From positions 180,204 through 244,203 of the forward strand of contig CATKHK010000071.1 of assembly GCA_949751835.1 (NCBI GenBank): DNA of 64,000 nt, given 5' to 3'. The position numbers were made by a program, and so were the translations under genes. This document shows positions 34,901-47,786 of the stretch, in pieces (the first letter of the stretch is position 1; the number at the start of each line of letters is the position of its first letter). The notes beneath the pieces were generated by a model. That model had not been told where the DNA came from, ran no database searches, and saw only the letters and a list, made by a program, of their open reading frames with translations. This stretch comes from Blepharisma japonicum. Its lineage: Eukaryota; Ciliophora; Heterotrichea; Heterotrichida; Blepharismidae.

Positions 34901-37824
34901 ATAGCACTAAATGTAGACTTTGAGCCGGATATATAGATAAACTCAATAAAGGCTAAGATAGAAATTGCACCATCAAACAAATTCATTTTTTCACGGCAAT
35001 ATCCTACTATCCCCATTGCTAGAATTTTTATTGCCATTTCTACAATAAAGATTATTGTAAACACTGAATTTATTTCAGAGAGTGTGTTGTCAAGATTTTC
35101 ATCAATTCCATAATAGTTTATCGACAATACTGTAGTGTTAAATATAATACAAATAATCATAAAATAAATGAAAAATTTACTTTTTATAAATACCAATAAA
35201 GGATATTTAAATTTTTCTCAACTTCCCATAAATCCTGGTGTCCAAATCATAAATGTCATGCTATCAATTTTTTCTTTGTATTCATTAGCTTTAGAATGCT
35301 TATCAATGTCATATCCTGATCAGTCACCTATAACATTATTTTTTTCAAAATCATTTTGCTTTAGAAATTTTATAATTTTTGGAACGTCAATCGTAATTTT
35401 AAAAAATGCTTTACTTTTTGAGTGCTTTTTACACAAATATTTGAAAATATCAGAAAAATCGCCTTTGTGTTTGTACTTATTCAAAACATTTGCTACCTCA
35501 TTTTCTCATCTCTGTGTAAGTTTTTCTATGTTTGTATAAATACTTTGGCTCTCTCTATATACAAATTTATAAACTGGAAGTTTTGGCAGTTTTTCAAATT
35601 CATTTTCAATTATAAAATCTTGCAGAACATCTTCTATAGAGCTTGAGCTAATTTCATTATTTTCTTCTATAAAAGCTTTAACTTTTGTGTTTTCAGAAAG
35701 TTTTTTTAGTTTTCCAATTAAATCTTTCTGAATTTTTAAATTTTTTATTCTTGTAACTACTTGAGGAAGCTTATCAGATGAACATTTGGTACCAGAGCGT
35801 TTAACATTAGAGCTAAATATAGTGGTTATTCTTGAAATTAATGATGGCTTTTTAGTCAATTTTTCTTTAGAATCATGATTTTGATCAAGATTAATATCTT
35901 TGCCAGAAATAATATTGTTTTTGATACGTGGTTTAATTAAGAGATCTTCTTCAATATTTAATGATAGCGAGCTTAGATCTACCGAATCGAAACTTTTAAT
36001 CTCTTGATTTGGAAGAATAAAATCCTGCTTTTGTCTCAGTTTGCTCATGCTCAAAGTGATTGATCCAAGGCTATCAGTTATCTCATTCTTATTGAAATTT
36101 AAACTGCTTTCACAGAAGTTTTCTGAAGAATCAATCAATTCGTACATCTCGCTTGTATTTCTATTCCTTGAAGCAATTTCAACTTTTTTAAAAATATCAT
36201 GCATCTTAAAACCCAACTTATTTAACTTTACAAATTTTTCATCAGGATTGTCAGAATTTTTTGATTTAAGTTCAAGCTCGTGATTTTCATATTGCAGTGA
36301 GGAATTATCAATACTCGATATATTTTTATCGTATTTCTCTGAAATTTCAGCATCTTCAATCGAGTCACTTTGAGAAATTAAATAGTTTAGCAATGATAAA
36401 TTTGCCGATTCATCTTCTTTTACATCTTTTAATTTATGCTTTAACCTCACTTTTTCCATTTCTTTTGAAAAATTTGAAAATAAAATCACTTCCATCATAT
36501 TCAACAGCAAAAAATTCCCAAAAAACATCAAAGATATACAATAGAGAATTGCAGCGAATTGATTAAGGGTTCTTTCCCCATATTCCATAATTTCAGCTCA
36601 GCCTTCTTTATTTATGATTATAAAGCTTTGTAGGACTCCAATTAAAACGTTATCAAAGTTTATAAAGCCGAATTCAGGATTTACTAGAGTTTGAACACAA
36701 ACATTTCCTGATGGGCATGCCATTGTCCCACACACTGTATAGCCGTCTAAAAAACTTTCACTATATTGGCCTGTTTCTAAATTCATGCATTGATATTTGA
36801 ATAGTCCTCCGAATAACTGATATCCTATTATTGCATATAATAAAAGAACAAAAAATAAGATTATTAGGATGTTCGCTAAAGGCACAATAGAGCCTAAAAG
36901 TGCTAGCACAAGCACTTTTAAACCTTTTAGAGATGAGATACTTTTTAATGGCCTGAGAACTCTTAAGCTTCGCAGAGCATTAAAATTTAAACCTTGATTT
37001 GAATAAAATCTCGAAATATAAACAGTAAATAAAATAAAAAAATCTAACACATTTCATGCATCTCTAAGATATGCATTTTTACAAAAAATAAACCCAAATG
37101 CAATAACTTTTAATGCAAATTCTGCTGTGTAAACATAAAAAAAAATATCTTCAAGAATTTCAAGGGGCTGAGATTGAGTAGATTTGTTTGGGTCTTCAAG
37201 CGCCAACACTACAGTATTCATAAAAATAAAACATAAAATTAAGATATCAAATATAGGATTTGAGACAATTTTATTGCAAAGCTGAACAAATGCACATCTT
37301 ATGCGGAGCATAGCTTTTCGCAATTCAAGCATTGGGAAATTGTCAAATTTTTCGTTAATCTCTTCGAATTCTGTTCACTCACGTATTCTTATATATCCTC
37401 TTGCTAGTTCTGAATCATCAAAATCAATGGTTGGTTTGCGTAATAGCAGTGATTTTACTGTTTGAAATTCTGGGACATTTGTATTAAGTTTTGAATGGTA
37501 ATATCCATTCTCTATGCGGTCATGATAAAAAGTAGATAAGGCATTTGCTTTAGGATAGTCTTCATCTCAATTTATTGTCTGCAAAGAATTATTTAAAGAT
37601 GTGTCTGATATCAAGCGCTGAGATTTAACTTTGCTAGTAATTGTATTCTTTTTTGAAGAAATAGAAAAATTAAATCTTTCTGCAGACTTACTAAAAAGGC
37701 TCTGACTCGGAATATTTGATTGAGAAGGGTTAGATTTTCTTGTTTTGCTTAGATATTTTTCAGAAAAACTTTCTTGATTCTCCGTATTAACCCAAGAAAA
37801 TGATTTAGTAGGCTTCTCCAACAT
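31930..37824 (-). CDS. Four-domain voltage-gated cation channel, paralog B (E-A-D-E filter)
   Basis: A 1,964-aa alpha subunit in one continuous frame, ATG 37822-37824 to TAA 31930-31932. Domain order matches A and C, and all four S4 helices keep their Arg/Lys ladder. The pore loops differ: domain I NKEGW (Glu407), domain II TGANW (Ala1067, codon 34624-34626), domain III SEDDW (Asp1414), domain IV TGEGW (Glu1712). The ring is thus E-A-D-E, not E-E-E-E. Near the C-terminus, residues 1894-1898 are encoded by 15 nt that correspond to the intron of A and C. The reading frame is intact over 5.9 kb, so it is not a pseudogene. Expected to pass cations with changed selectivity; this is inference. Confidence 0.93.
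32131..32145 (-). other. Exonised intron in channel B
   Basis: On the minus strand it reads GGAAAATTTACACAG: 15 nt, AG at the end, and an A six bases from the 3' end, but GG in place of the GT. It is read as five in-frame codons (G-K-F-T-Q). Removing them aligns the flanks with A and C without gaps. Confidence 0.75.
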
Positions 37825-38142
37825 TAATTTTAAGAAAATAATATAGCTAGAATAAAACCATTATTTGATATAAAAAGATCATCTAATATTTCAAATGGAT
37901 TATGTATTCTATTTTTTTATTCTAGTTTAAAATTCTTATCATTAAAATATCCCTAAAATTACTATGGAGTTTAATACTTGACGGAAATAGTAGATCTTAA
38001 ATGACTTGCATAATTCTGATTCAGAAAAAAATGAATCTGAAAGCAAATCCTAATTTTATTATTGCATATGAATTTGATATTTCTTGATTGTTTCGATAAG
38101 ATAGCACTTTAATTCAACTTATTTGAAAACGGATAATCCGTA
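37825..38142. other. Divergent intergenic region
   Basis: 318 bp of AT-rich DNA between channel B (leftward) and the FAM135-type gene (rightward). No defined element is seen. Confidence 0.5.
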
Positions 38143-40206
38143 ATGTCCCTTAAAGGAGAAGTGAAAATTGCCGTACATCTTGAACGCTTTAGAAATATTG
38201 AATTATTTAAGCAAGGATTATATCAGCTTCGTTTCAGACTATATTACACATTAGATTCAGAAGTAATTTACAAATAGACTTTTTATGCAAATCCAACAGA
38301 AGTATGAAGCCTAAACAAATCTGCAAGAAATTGGCTTAAAAAAGACCCTTCTAGCATTGTTTCAGCATATATTGATGACGAAATTCATGCTTATAACACT
38401 CGCTCTTTTCTAATCAGATATCAAGAAGAAAATTTCTTATTGAATGAGCTCTGTGTTTTTGTCTGCTCAGTCCCAATTAAAACAAATGTAGTTTTGACTC
38501 TTGAGGCAGAGCTTCTGTATAGTAATTTAGAAAAAAAGAATAAGAAAGGAGAATCTGACGAACTCAGAGTTCTGGATGCAAATCCAGTCATGAAGCAAGT
38601 TGCAGCAAAAACTTATATAATTAGCAATCTTTGAAATCCTATACACCAGTACTTACCTATAAGCTTTGATCCTACGTATTTTTGTTCAATTGATGCAATT
38701 ATTCACGTTTTGCCATTCTCCTATGACATCGGGCACAATGGAGTTATGAAAATTCAAAATGAATGCTTTGATCAATTAGATAAGGTTGAGAAAAAGGTTG
38801 CCGATCTATCATATTATAGCCTTTTAGACCCTTTAAGACTTAGCTATAACACTATCAGGGTATTAGCACTTTTAATCCAAAATTCAAATCTGGTCAAATC
38901 TGAAGATATCCAAAAATTTATTCCAAGAGAACTTAAAAATCCAACTTTTAATAGAGAAGATTTGAAAGTCAGCTTTTATGATTTAATAGAAACTGATGAT
39001 CCGGAAGAAATTTCTCAGAGAATTATGGAAGAGATCCAAATTGTGAGCTATGAAATCGAAAAATCGTTTATGATGCTAATACAACTTATAGAGATTTCTA
39101 ATACAACTCCAATTGATATCCTAAAGGGTTTTTTTGAGCAGCAAATTAATAAGCACTTTCAAGAGTATATAATAATTGAAAATAAAACCCCAAGCATGTA
39201 TCGAAATTACAGAGAATATGCTCAGAAAGCTGAAGAAATCCGCAGGTCTCCTTATTATGAAAATTTAGAAAGATTAGAAATTCATTCAGAAGATCTATAC
39301 CATGAAAATGATTGCCATCCTATATTTTTTTTAGAAAATTATAAAGCAGTAGAGACCAATTTGCTTCAATGGCAAGCACCTATTAAAATGGATCCTCATG
39401 ACCTGACAGTCTGCAAAATAAATGACATTCATGTATTAGTCCTTGTCCATGGATACAAAGGTTGTTCAGCTGATATGCATCTTATAAAAGGCTATATCAA
39501 CCAGATTTACCCTGATATTCACATTTTATCATCTAAGACTAACGAATACCAATCAGATTCCTTAATTGGCTTGCAAGGATACAACTTGGCTTCTGAAATA
39601 ATCCAATACATCTCCATGAATCGTATTCCTCTCCATCGATTAAAGCTTTCCTTTCTTGGACATTCTTTAGGCGGACTTATAGTTAGATCAGCTCTTCCTC
39701 ACTTAACCCGTCTAAAAGAAAACTTATATTCCCTTATAACCTTATCATCTCCTCATTTAGGTATTGGCATGTCATGGAACCCCCTGCTTGAGCTAGGAAA
39801 GTGATTTATAAAAAATTACCAAGGAAGCGATTCTTTTTCACAGATGACTTTCCAAGATTCAGCTAATTTAAAGGACAGCTATATTTATGAATTAAGTCAA
39901 CATCAAGGTATTGAATGATTTGAACACATTGTGTTGTTTAGCTGTCGAGATGATCCTTACGTTAACGAAGAGTCTGCAAGAATTCAGATGAACTCGCATA
40001 TGAAATATTCAGCAGGATATGAAGAAATGATAAATAATATTTGGGGAAAAGTTAATATGGAAAAAATCACAAGAATTGATGTGCACTTCAAGCATGAAGA
40101 TTTGAGGAAGCAGTGCTTGTGCTGTGGGAATAGACATATTGATTTTATCGACAACTCCTGCTTCATCAAGATGATTTGCTACAGCTTCCCTATATTGTTT
40201 ACATAG
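38143..40206 (+). CDS. FAM135-type protein with serine-hydrolase (DUF676) domain
   Basis: A 682-aa protein, two exons joined over a 15-nt intron at 38263-38277. The start, MSLKGEVKIAVHLERF followed by RNIELFKQGLYQLR, is the typical FAM135 N-terminus, and the first TGA (in EVWSLN) falls at a Trp expected there. The C-terminal half is an alpha/beta hydrolase: VLVHGYKGCSADM at about 422-434, the nucleophile elbow LGHSLGG with Ser503, and NRHIDFIDN, which probably carries the catalytic His. FAM135 and DUF676 proteins are putative lipases or esterases; the substrate is unknown. It is shorter than the animal proteins, mainly in the linker. It sits alone on the + strand between channels B and C and converges with C, 47 bp apart. 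Confidence 0.9.
38263..38277 (+). other. 15-nt intron
   Basis: GTAATTTACAAATAG, with an A six bases from the 3' end, phase 0, in the N-terminal domain of the FAM135-type gene. Its TAG closes the unspliced frame. Confidence 0.9.
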
Positions 40207-40253
40207 ATATTAATAGCATTAGCTTAAAATTATATTCACAAGCAGATTTTAAA

Positions 40254-43200
40254 CTAGACTATGATATCTTCAATTTCTGATGCGGCTAAGGAATTATTTC
40301 CGGGGAATTCTATTTCTGTAAATCTTGGTGTAATACTCACAGACCCTGTTGGGCTTGCATTTTCCCTTCTCTTTTTCGTCCAATTTCTCCAGCTTTTAAA
40401 TACACTTTTCGCATTAATCATAGCAAAAAACAAGTTGGTTTTTCCTTTACCATTCATTTGCGAACTCTATGTAAATTTTTACCTTTAATTCTGAATAGAA
40501 ATTTGTTGATATTTTATCTCTTAGCTCCTGCAATTTTCTGGAAGTGTTGTGCTCTTCTTTTCTAATTAATTTTTGCGACTTTGCGTCCAGATTTTTGGCT
40601 AAATCTTTTGCGTGCTTACGCTTCATGATGGAAAAAAGCATATCATTGTAATAAATATATCCATCTGCATCTATATGTAAATCCATAATAGATAGCAATT
40701 TAATAACTTTATCATGTGATGTTCCTTGAGCTACTCCTAATTCGGGCCCTAGCTCAAACATAAGCTCAACCAAGAATTTATAATGAATTCTCATCCCTAA
40801 GCTTTGCATTGCGTACACTCCTCATGCTTTTTTGAATTTTTTCACATCTTTATTGAAAATGATGACACCACTTTGAGCATCGTTTGCGAAATCTTCATAG
40901 TCTTGCAAAATAACCATTACAAACACATTTAGCATAATAAAGGTTGTTGCTGATATAAAGGTGCATCAGTATATGTATGAAATTGTTTTTCCGACTGAAG
41001 AGTGCATACAGTCTCATAGTGCGTTAGGCCAGTTTTCCCCTGTTGAGTGCCTGAATAGTTTTACTATAGCTTTATCAAAATTATGCATGTTGTTATAATC
41101 ATCAAAGCATTCCCCACTATCAATAGAATGATATAGATAAGCTCCAAGTACAGCATAAATGACAAAAATCAAGAGTAAGACAGCTGAGACATTTAGAATT
41201 GAAGGTATTGAGTATGATACTAATGTAATAAGCTCTTGCAAAGTTTTAAATTTCTTTACTAATCGTATTACCCTTGTCACCCTTAGAACTCTGATTGTTC
41301 TGATAAGTTGTGGGGCTGTGTTAATCAAGTTATTCCCTGATGTAATTATGTAGGTAAAAATTAAATCTATTATAGAAGAAACAACTACAAAAAAGTCAAA
41401 ACGATTTCAGCTGTTGTAAAAGTATAAAGAGCCCATTCCAGTAATCTTAATTGCACCTTCAGCAATAAAAATATATGTAAAGGCTGTATTAAAGTTTTCT
41501 AAAACACTCGTGTATTCCGCTGATGCCTGATCATAATAGAGACACATTAATATAAAATTTAGACCTATGCAGATGCTTATAAAAGTTCCAAAAATTCAGT
41601 GGTCTTGTAGATCATAAAAAAATTTTTGGAATATATTTTCAGGTTTATTTGATTTTTCTATCTGAGGTTTTGACTGAGCAATCAGAGTTTGAATTTCTAC
41701 CCAAACCATTTGCTCTTTAGATAAAATAAGGGCAGCTAGCGAGCTTTCATTCTTTTTGGCTTCAGCAAATTTTTCGAACATGACACCAATTAACAGATTG
41801 ATAAAAAAAATTGAGGATAATGACATATGAACAATAAAATAAGTAGCTGCACTAGGATAATAATTAGAGATAGGTGCATATCCTTCTTTGTATGCTGCAC
41901 ATGTTTGATACATTCAATCAGGTCATCCTTCTTGTGTGGTTAATATAAAGGAGTCAACAATTCCAGTTGGAACATCATCAAAATTAAAATCAATAACTGT
42001 TCATGTATATCCTAACTTTTCACATTGAACTTGGTTATCGATATTTGAGTTGGAGCAATTATATAGTTTCCCCCCAAATAATGATACGCCTAAAATCGAA
42101 AAAATGAGTCAAAGGAGGAGAATAGCAGCTGAGACATTTACCACTGAAATTAATGACTCTATTAAAGCATTAATCATAATTTTCATTTGCAAATTGTGGC
42201 TGATGATTCTTAGTGGTCTAAGAATTCTAAGAAGCCTCAGCACTTTGATAGCAGGAATATTCACATTTGTAAGAGCTTGGTCAATAACTGAAAGAATTAC
42301 AATAATGAAATCCAGTTGGCATCAGCTATCGCGTAGATATGATCCTTTTGAAATCAAAAAACCCATCGATATTGTTTTTATGATCATTTCACAACCAAAT
42401 ACTACAGTAAATGCAAGATCAAAATAATTAGAAATAACAACTTCTATATTATCAGAAGATAGTTCCAATAAATAAGTGTCCCAAATTAATTTCAGAGTGC
42501 TCACAACAATTACCACTAAAACAACGCTTTCATATTTTGGACTACTTGTTATAACATAACAAAATCTCCTCAGCTTATTTTCTTTTGATAAAATGAAAAA
42601 ACTTCTTTCGCACTCAATTCCTTGAAACAAGACCTTTGCTTTCTTCATTTCACTTTGCCGCTTTAAATCTTCCAAAGTTTTTGTTCCTTCAGCATCTTCA
42701 TCAATTTCTTCGCTTTCGCTCTCATCACTTAAGTCTTCTAAGATTTTTAACCGCTGCTCTTTTCTTTTTTTGATCCTTGATGATATTGAAAAAATGCTGC
42801 CACGCCTGCTTTCGCTCGTTAATGATCCTGTCATGTCAACGCTATCTTCATCTTCTTCAGTTGAAAACATATCTAGAACTAAAGCTAGAAAGATGTTCAG
42901 CAAAATATAATTTCCAAGCATAATCCAAAAAGCTGGGAATAAAACTCCTGCATAGCCATAGCTTGATCTCATAGTTGTATACACTTGATTATTCCAGTTT
43001 TCTTCTGTCATTATTTGAAAAGTGGAGAGAAATGCAAAATAGAAAGTATCCCAGTTATACTCATTATGAGCTTCAGCATAATTCAGCTTTCCAGAATAAA
43101 GTTGCAAACCCAATATTGTAAAAATCAAGACGAAAAGGGAAAGGAATATCATCAAATAAAAAAAATTCATCGTGTTTTTTTGAAGTTTTTTCAAGATATG

Positions 43201-46179
43201 GGTCATTGTTTGGAGGTATCTAAAAAGCCGTAGAACTCTAACAACTCTGAAAATTCGTAAAATTCTGATTGCCCTGAGAGCTTGAAGAGAGGTCCCAGAC
43301 AAAAATAAAAACTCGCATAGTCCAACAATAGAAATTGCGCCATCAAATAAATTCATCGCCTCTCTGCAATACCCAAGAAACCCAAGAGCAATTATTTTAA
43401 TGCCCATTTCTGAAATAAAAACGAAGGTGAAAACTGTATTTATGGTTGTTAGTGACTGCTGTGTGGATGAATCAATTCCATAGTGATTAATAGAAAGTGC
43501 GATAGTATTCGCAATCACGCAAAGAATCATAATATAGCTAAACCATCTATGTTTGACAAGCACTTTCAAAGGATATGCAAGCTTTTCCCAATTTCCAAGC
43601 GGACCATTATTCCATAGCCTAAAATTCATGCTATCCATTTTTTCTTTGTACTCATGAGTCTTTATTCCTTCATTAGTATTTACATCATATCCAGATCAAT
43701 CTCCAATCACATTTTTTGTCACCTTATCTTGCTCCTTAATAGTTTGAACAATGTTCGGGACTTCAATTGAAGTCATATAAAATGCCTTTTTTATTTTGTA
43801 TTTGCCGCATAAAAATCGAAAAATCTCATTTCTGTCACCTTTTTCACTATATTTATCAAGGACATCAGAGACTTTATTGTCTCATACTTGTGTGAGTTTT
43901 TCTAAATTAGATAAAACATCTCTCCCACCTCTATATGTAAATTTATATTCGAATAGCGGGATGTTATTTATTTCAGTATTAGATAAAATTTCACTCGAGA
44001 GGATGTCATACTCGGAAGTTGATGTAACTTCATGTAACTCATTGATAATAAATTTCACCTTAGTTGGTCCTGAATCATCTTTCATTTTTTTATGTAAATC
44101 TTTCCTTATTTTTAAATTCTTCACTCTACCCAACAAAATAGGTGAAATTGTTTTGTCACCAGTACTTTTAGAAGTTTGCTCTCTTTTTACAGGACTTTTG
44201 AACAAAGATGTCACTCTTGACAGCAATGAAGGTTTCTTTGATAAAACCCCACCTTTAGTTTCAATTGTTGCAGCGGGTGAGTTTCCCATGCTGGGAAATA
44301 CTGGAGGGCTGTTTGCAGCTCTTAAAAATGCCTCATCATTGGCATGGTCAATTGAATCATTTTGCTTTAGAGTTTTGCTTTCAGCAGTATGCTTTAAATT
44401 CAGATTATTTGATTTATCTCATTTTGGGGTCGGCAGGCTTTCCTCTAAATCCTTTACTGATATTTCTTCATTATTTTGCAATTTTATGCTGCTATCAACA
44501 GAATTAAATGCTTCAAAAAAATCGTCACCTTTATTTTTGAAGTTTAATCTTGCTTGCTTGTAAATTCCATGCATTTTTAGCTTTTTATTTTGACTGAACA
44601 AAATTTTTTCGTCTTTAAATAATGATCGGCTTGTTTCTTGCTGGTCTTTATAAATATCATCTCTATTTAAATCAATTTCTGATTCAGATTTATCGAGATT
44701 CATACGATCGTTGATATCCTGCTCAAAAGAATCATGGTCTTGGACATAATTTCCTAATAAAGATGATCCCACCGATTCTTCTTCGCAGACTTCTTTGTTT
44801 TTTTGCTGGACCCTTAAATTATCCATTTCTTTTGAAAAATTTGAATACAAAACGACTTCCATGATATTTAGTAGCAAATAAGTACCAATGAACATTAGCG
44901 AGATTGAAAACATAATGGCGATAGGCTGGTTAAATGCTTTTTCCCCAATAATCATTATTTGTGTCCACCCTTCTTCACTGATAGAAGTATAGCATTGCAA
45001 AAGACCTATTAAAGCATTATCTCAGTTTATTTTCCCATATACTGGGTTGTTCAAACTTTTAACGCATTCATAGCCTGGCGGACAAGTTTTGCTTCCACAG
45101 ACCCAGTCATCACCAGGAGCCATTAAATACTTTCCAGTCTCAAGATTCATGCATTGGTATTTAAAAAGTCCTCCAAACAGTTGATTTCCAATGATTCCGT
45201 ATATAAGTAGTGTAAAAAACAATATCAGAATAATATTGGATAAAGGTACAATAGATTTCAGTAAAGCGACAATAAGCACTCTTAGCCCAGGCAGAGAAGA
45301 AATGCTTTTGAGTGGTCTGAGAATTCTTAATGAACGTAATGCATTTAATTTAAGACCTGTTGTAGCATAATATGAGGCCCATGCAGTGCTCACAATGACG
45401 GCATCCAGAACATTTCAAGGGTCTCTTAAATAAGCTCCTTTATTGAGTATGAGCCCGAGTGCTAAAATTTTTAATCCAGCTTCTATTGTATATACATATA
45501 AAAATATATAATCAAGAATTTGTAAATGTTCAGGTTGAGTGCTTGCATTCGGATCCTCAATAGATAAAACTACAGTATTTGCAAAAATAAAGCACAAAAT
45601 AATCGCATCAAATACCGGATTCGATACTATGTGCAGACAGAACTGAGAAATCCCTGAAATTATTCGTAAAACTGCTTTTCTGAGCTCAAGCATAGGGTAA
45701 TCATCGTCTTTCCCTTCAATGACTTCAAAGGGCGTCCATTCCCTAATTTTTATATATTCTTCCAGCAGCTCATCGTCACCATAATTCGCCAATTGTTGGT
45801 TTATTGACACTGTTTTTGAGCTTAAAAACGAATTTGCAGCTGAATAAATTTTTTTGTTATTTGAATTTTCCTCTTCAATCCGTTGAAGAAACGAAGCATG
45901 CAGTGCAGTTACTTGCGGTTCAATACTAAGACGAGTTGGAGATCGAAGCGTTTCATTATAACTTGATTCCATTATGAGAGCGTGAAAAGGAGTTGTAGAA
46001 GGTCTGCTAGGGTAGCCTGATGAATAGGTATTCTTACGATTTAGCTCTTCATTGTGAATATTATTCGTCTTTTTCTTTCGAGTTGACTTTCTTCTATAGG
46101 TCTTCTCATACAAATCTTCAGAAATTTCTTCACCGTCAAGTCCAGATATGTGAGAATAGGGATTAATTGATCTTTCCAT
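40254..46179 (-). CDS. Four-domain voltage-gated cation channel, paralog C
   Basis: A 1,969-aa alpha subunit, ATG 46177-46179, stop TAG 40254-40256, two exons. Four S1-S6 repeats. S4 segments include NALRSLRILRPLKSIS (I), AIRILRIFRVVRVLRLFRY (II), KVLRLLRILRPLRIISHN (III) and RTIRVLRVTRVIRLVKKF (IV). The pore loops are SEEGW, TEENW, TQEGW and TGENW, an E-E-E-E ring as in Ca2+ channels. Between domains I and II lies a long, acidic, Ser-rich linker. A 16-nt intron (40467-40482) follows residue 1899; it is the only one not 15 nt long. C resembles A more than B does in pore and tail, and is separated from B by the oppositely oriented FAM135-type gene. No auxiliary subunit gene is seen nearby. Confidence 0.94.
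40467..40482 (-). other. 16-nt intron in channel C
   Basis: GTAAAAATTTACATAG. Its A is again six bases from the 3' end, so the extra base lies on the 5' side. Removing 16 nt shifts the frame into the conserved C-terminal tail (KGKTNLFFAMINAKSVFKSW), which proves the length. Confidence 0.92.
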
Positions 46180-46554
46180 TATAAGAGAAAGATAATTAAA
46201 AATTTTAATAAGGTTGAGCAGCTCATTTTTAGCAAGAAGAAAAACAGTTCTAGAGAGGATTCATTAATATTTGTGCTCTTGATAAAATATTATATAGAAG
46301 TGTTTAATTTTGAAGGTTATGCCTTCAGTAAGTAATTTAGAATATGAATATGGAAAAACCGTCCATCAGAGTAAACTTATTAAATTATTTTATTGCTATT
46401 ATAGTATTGACAATTAAAGCTATTGGATTTTAAATTATTTTAGAAATCAAAAGAACTGAACATCGTTAATATAGAAAACTGGAGAATTACTGGAAAAGAA
46501 ACACCAAGTATGGTCAATAAAATTTATTAATTAGTCATTTGCGTACATTTTTTA
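46180..46554. other. Intergenic region upstream of channel C
   Basis: 375 bp between the MND1 stop and the start of channel C, both on the minus strand. AT-rich, with no recognisable element; it must contain the promoter of C. Confidence 0.5.
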
Positions 46555-47184
46555 TTACTCAATTGAATCCAAATCACTTGGTAGTCCAAAGTGAGCATTT
46601 AAATCAGATTCTGAAATAGCTGGATTTTGCTTCATGAGCCAGGATTTTGCCAGCCAAATATTATCTGTCCATATATTAGCTTTCCTCTTGCATTCTTCAA
46701 CTTCTGCCAAATTTTGCTCATATGAAGCTTTTGAGCATTTTTTTAGTGAGTCTCTTTCAGCAGTCAGCTTTTCTTTTAATTCTTTAAGTCTTTTTAATGC
46801 TTTAAGTTGCTCAATCCTCTCTTTGCTCTGTGGTTTTTCTTCTTTCTTATTTTCAAGCTCTTGAGCCAATGCTTTCCTCTGTGTTTTTAACTCAGAAATA
46901 TTGCTTGATAAGTCTTCGATTTTTATTCTTCTCATTTGTTGTGATTTGGAGGGAAGAGCTCATAAGAAGTTTCCCGATCCGATTTTATCTTGCTCAACAA
47001 GGTTATCGTCTATTAAACTTTGAACTATATCTTTAATTGTTTGTAATACAACTCCTGCTTTGCTGCCAATACTTTCAATTTCTTTGAGATTAAAAACCTC
47101 TTTCTAAGTAGTCGTTACTCGTGTATAAAAAATATTGAGGATTCTTTGGCGCTTCTCTTCGACACTTAAACCTTTTTTGCCCAT
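46555..47184 (-). CDS. MND1: Meiotic nuclear division protein 1 (Mnd1)
   Basis: A 204-aa protein, nearly the same length as human and yeast Mnd1, made of two exons around a 15-nt intron (47104-47118). The start MGKKGLSVEEKRQRI and the winged-helix region (IKDIVQSLIDDNLVEQDKIG, then NFLWALPSKS, Trp as TGA) are characteristic. A coiled-coil middle follows, and the C-terminus NIWTDNIWLAKSW...LNAHFGLPSDLDSIE matches the family's WTDNI and FGIPEDFDY pattern. Mnd1 works with Hop2 to help Dmc1/Rad51 invade homologous DNA in meiosis, so its presence implies meiotic recombination in the micronucleus. It is divergent from the acyl-CoA-binding protein gene. The Hop2 partner is not in this window. Confidence 0.95.
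47104..47118 (-). other. 15-nt intron
   Basis: GTAACGACTACTTAG, with an A six bases from the 3' end, phase 0. Splicing joins IFYTR to KEVFNL, matching the Mnd1 family. Confidence 0.92.
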
Positions 47185-47504
47185 TTATAAAGGCGGGATC
47201 AAGAAAATTGAGTAATTAGTGTTTAAAGAAAGAAAATAAGAACAGAACGTCAATTTAAATTTAAGCTAGTATATAAAATAAGGATTAAAAATAAAATAAT
47301 ATTTATCAATAAGAATTACCCAAATTAATAATTAAATTGATTTTGATGCCAAGCTTCTTTAAGCTAGCTTATGAGCTATTAAAAATTAATTCGTCTTGAG
47401 CTATCTTCCTTATCAATCATATAAGTCATATTTTCTTCAGATAATAAAATACCGAATAGACGAAATTTTTATACAAGTTAATGGTGAACTTTTCTTAATA
47501 AATA
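47185..47504. other. Divergent intergenic region
   Basis: 320 bp of AT-rich DNA between the MND1 and acyl-CoA-binding protein starts. No defined element seen. Confidence 0.5.
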
Positions 47505-47786
47505 ATGGAATCCCAATTTGAGACTGCAGTGAAAGTCGTGAATGAATTTGGACAAAGCGGACAACAGCTAACAAATGACCAAGCCTTAGCCCTCTATGGA
47601 CTCTTCAAGCAAGCCACAGTCGGCGACGTCAACACCAGCAGACCAGGAATGTTTGATCCAAAAGGTAAAGCTAAATGGGATGCATGGAACGCTAAAAAGA
47701 GCCTAAGCCAAGCTGATGCCAGAGTCCAATATGTTCAAACTGCACACTCAGTGCTTCCTCCTGCATGGGCTTCCAGAATTGCGTAA
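47505..47786 (+). CDS. Acyl-CoA-binding protein
   Basis: A complete 93-aa protein, typical of single-domain ACBP, no intron. ACBP binds long-chain acyl-CoA in the cytosol, buffering it and carrying it between enzymes. The four-helix fold's signature residues are present: LALYGLFKQATVGD for the second helix with the Tyr and Lys that contact the ligand, then FDPKGKAKWDAWN with the Lys and Trp of the binding cleft, and the final helix with Y-V. Its codon use is noticeably richer in C and G at third positions than neighbouring genes, and all Trp are TGG, which suits an abundant protein. The C-terminus (PPAWASRIA) is slightly longer than in animals. Confidence 0.96.
   Translation: MESQFETAVKVVNEFGQSGQQLTNDQALALYGLFKQATVGDVNTSRPGMFDPKGKAKWDAWNAKKSLSQADARVQYVQTAHSVLPPAWASRIA

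Noticed and set aside
43796-44563. 255-codon ORF on the + strand
   Set aside because: It lies antisense to the Ser-rich I-II linker of channel C. Its Ser/Leu/Phe-rich translation is what the complement of that linker produces, and the sense frame is clearly conserved.
25555-46179. Many broken channel ORFs, suggesting pseudogenes
   Set aside because: Each break is a TGA where homologs have Trp, and all pieces of one gene lie in the same frame. Reading TGA as Trp restores three full-length channels, so they are not decayed.
25555-46179. Prokaryotic-type operon or horizontally acquired channel cluster
   Set aside because: The genes carry ciliate-type short introns, use TGA for Trp and have eukaryotic four-domain architecture, so they are native to the genome.
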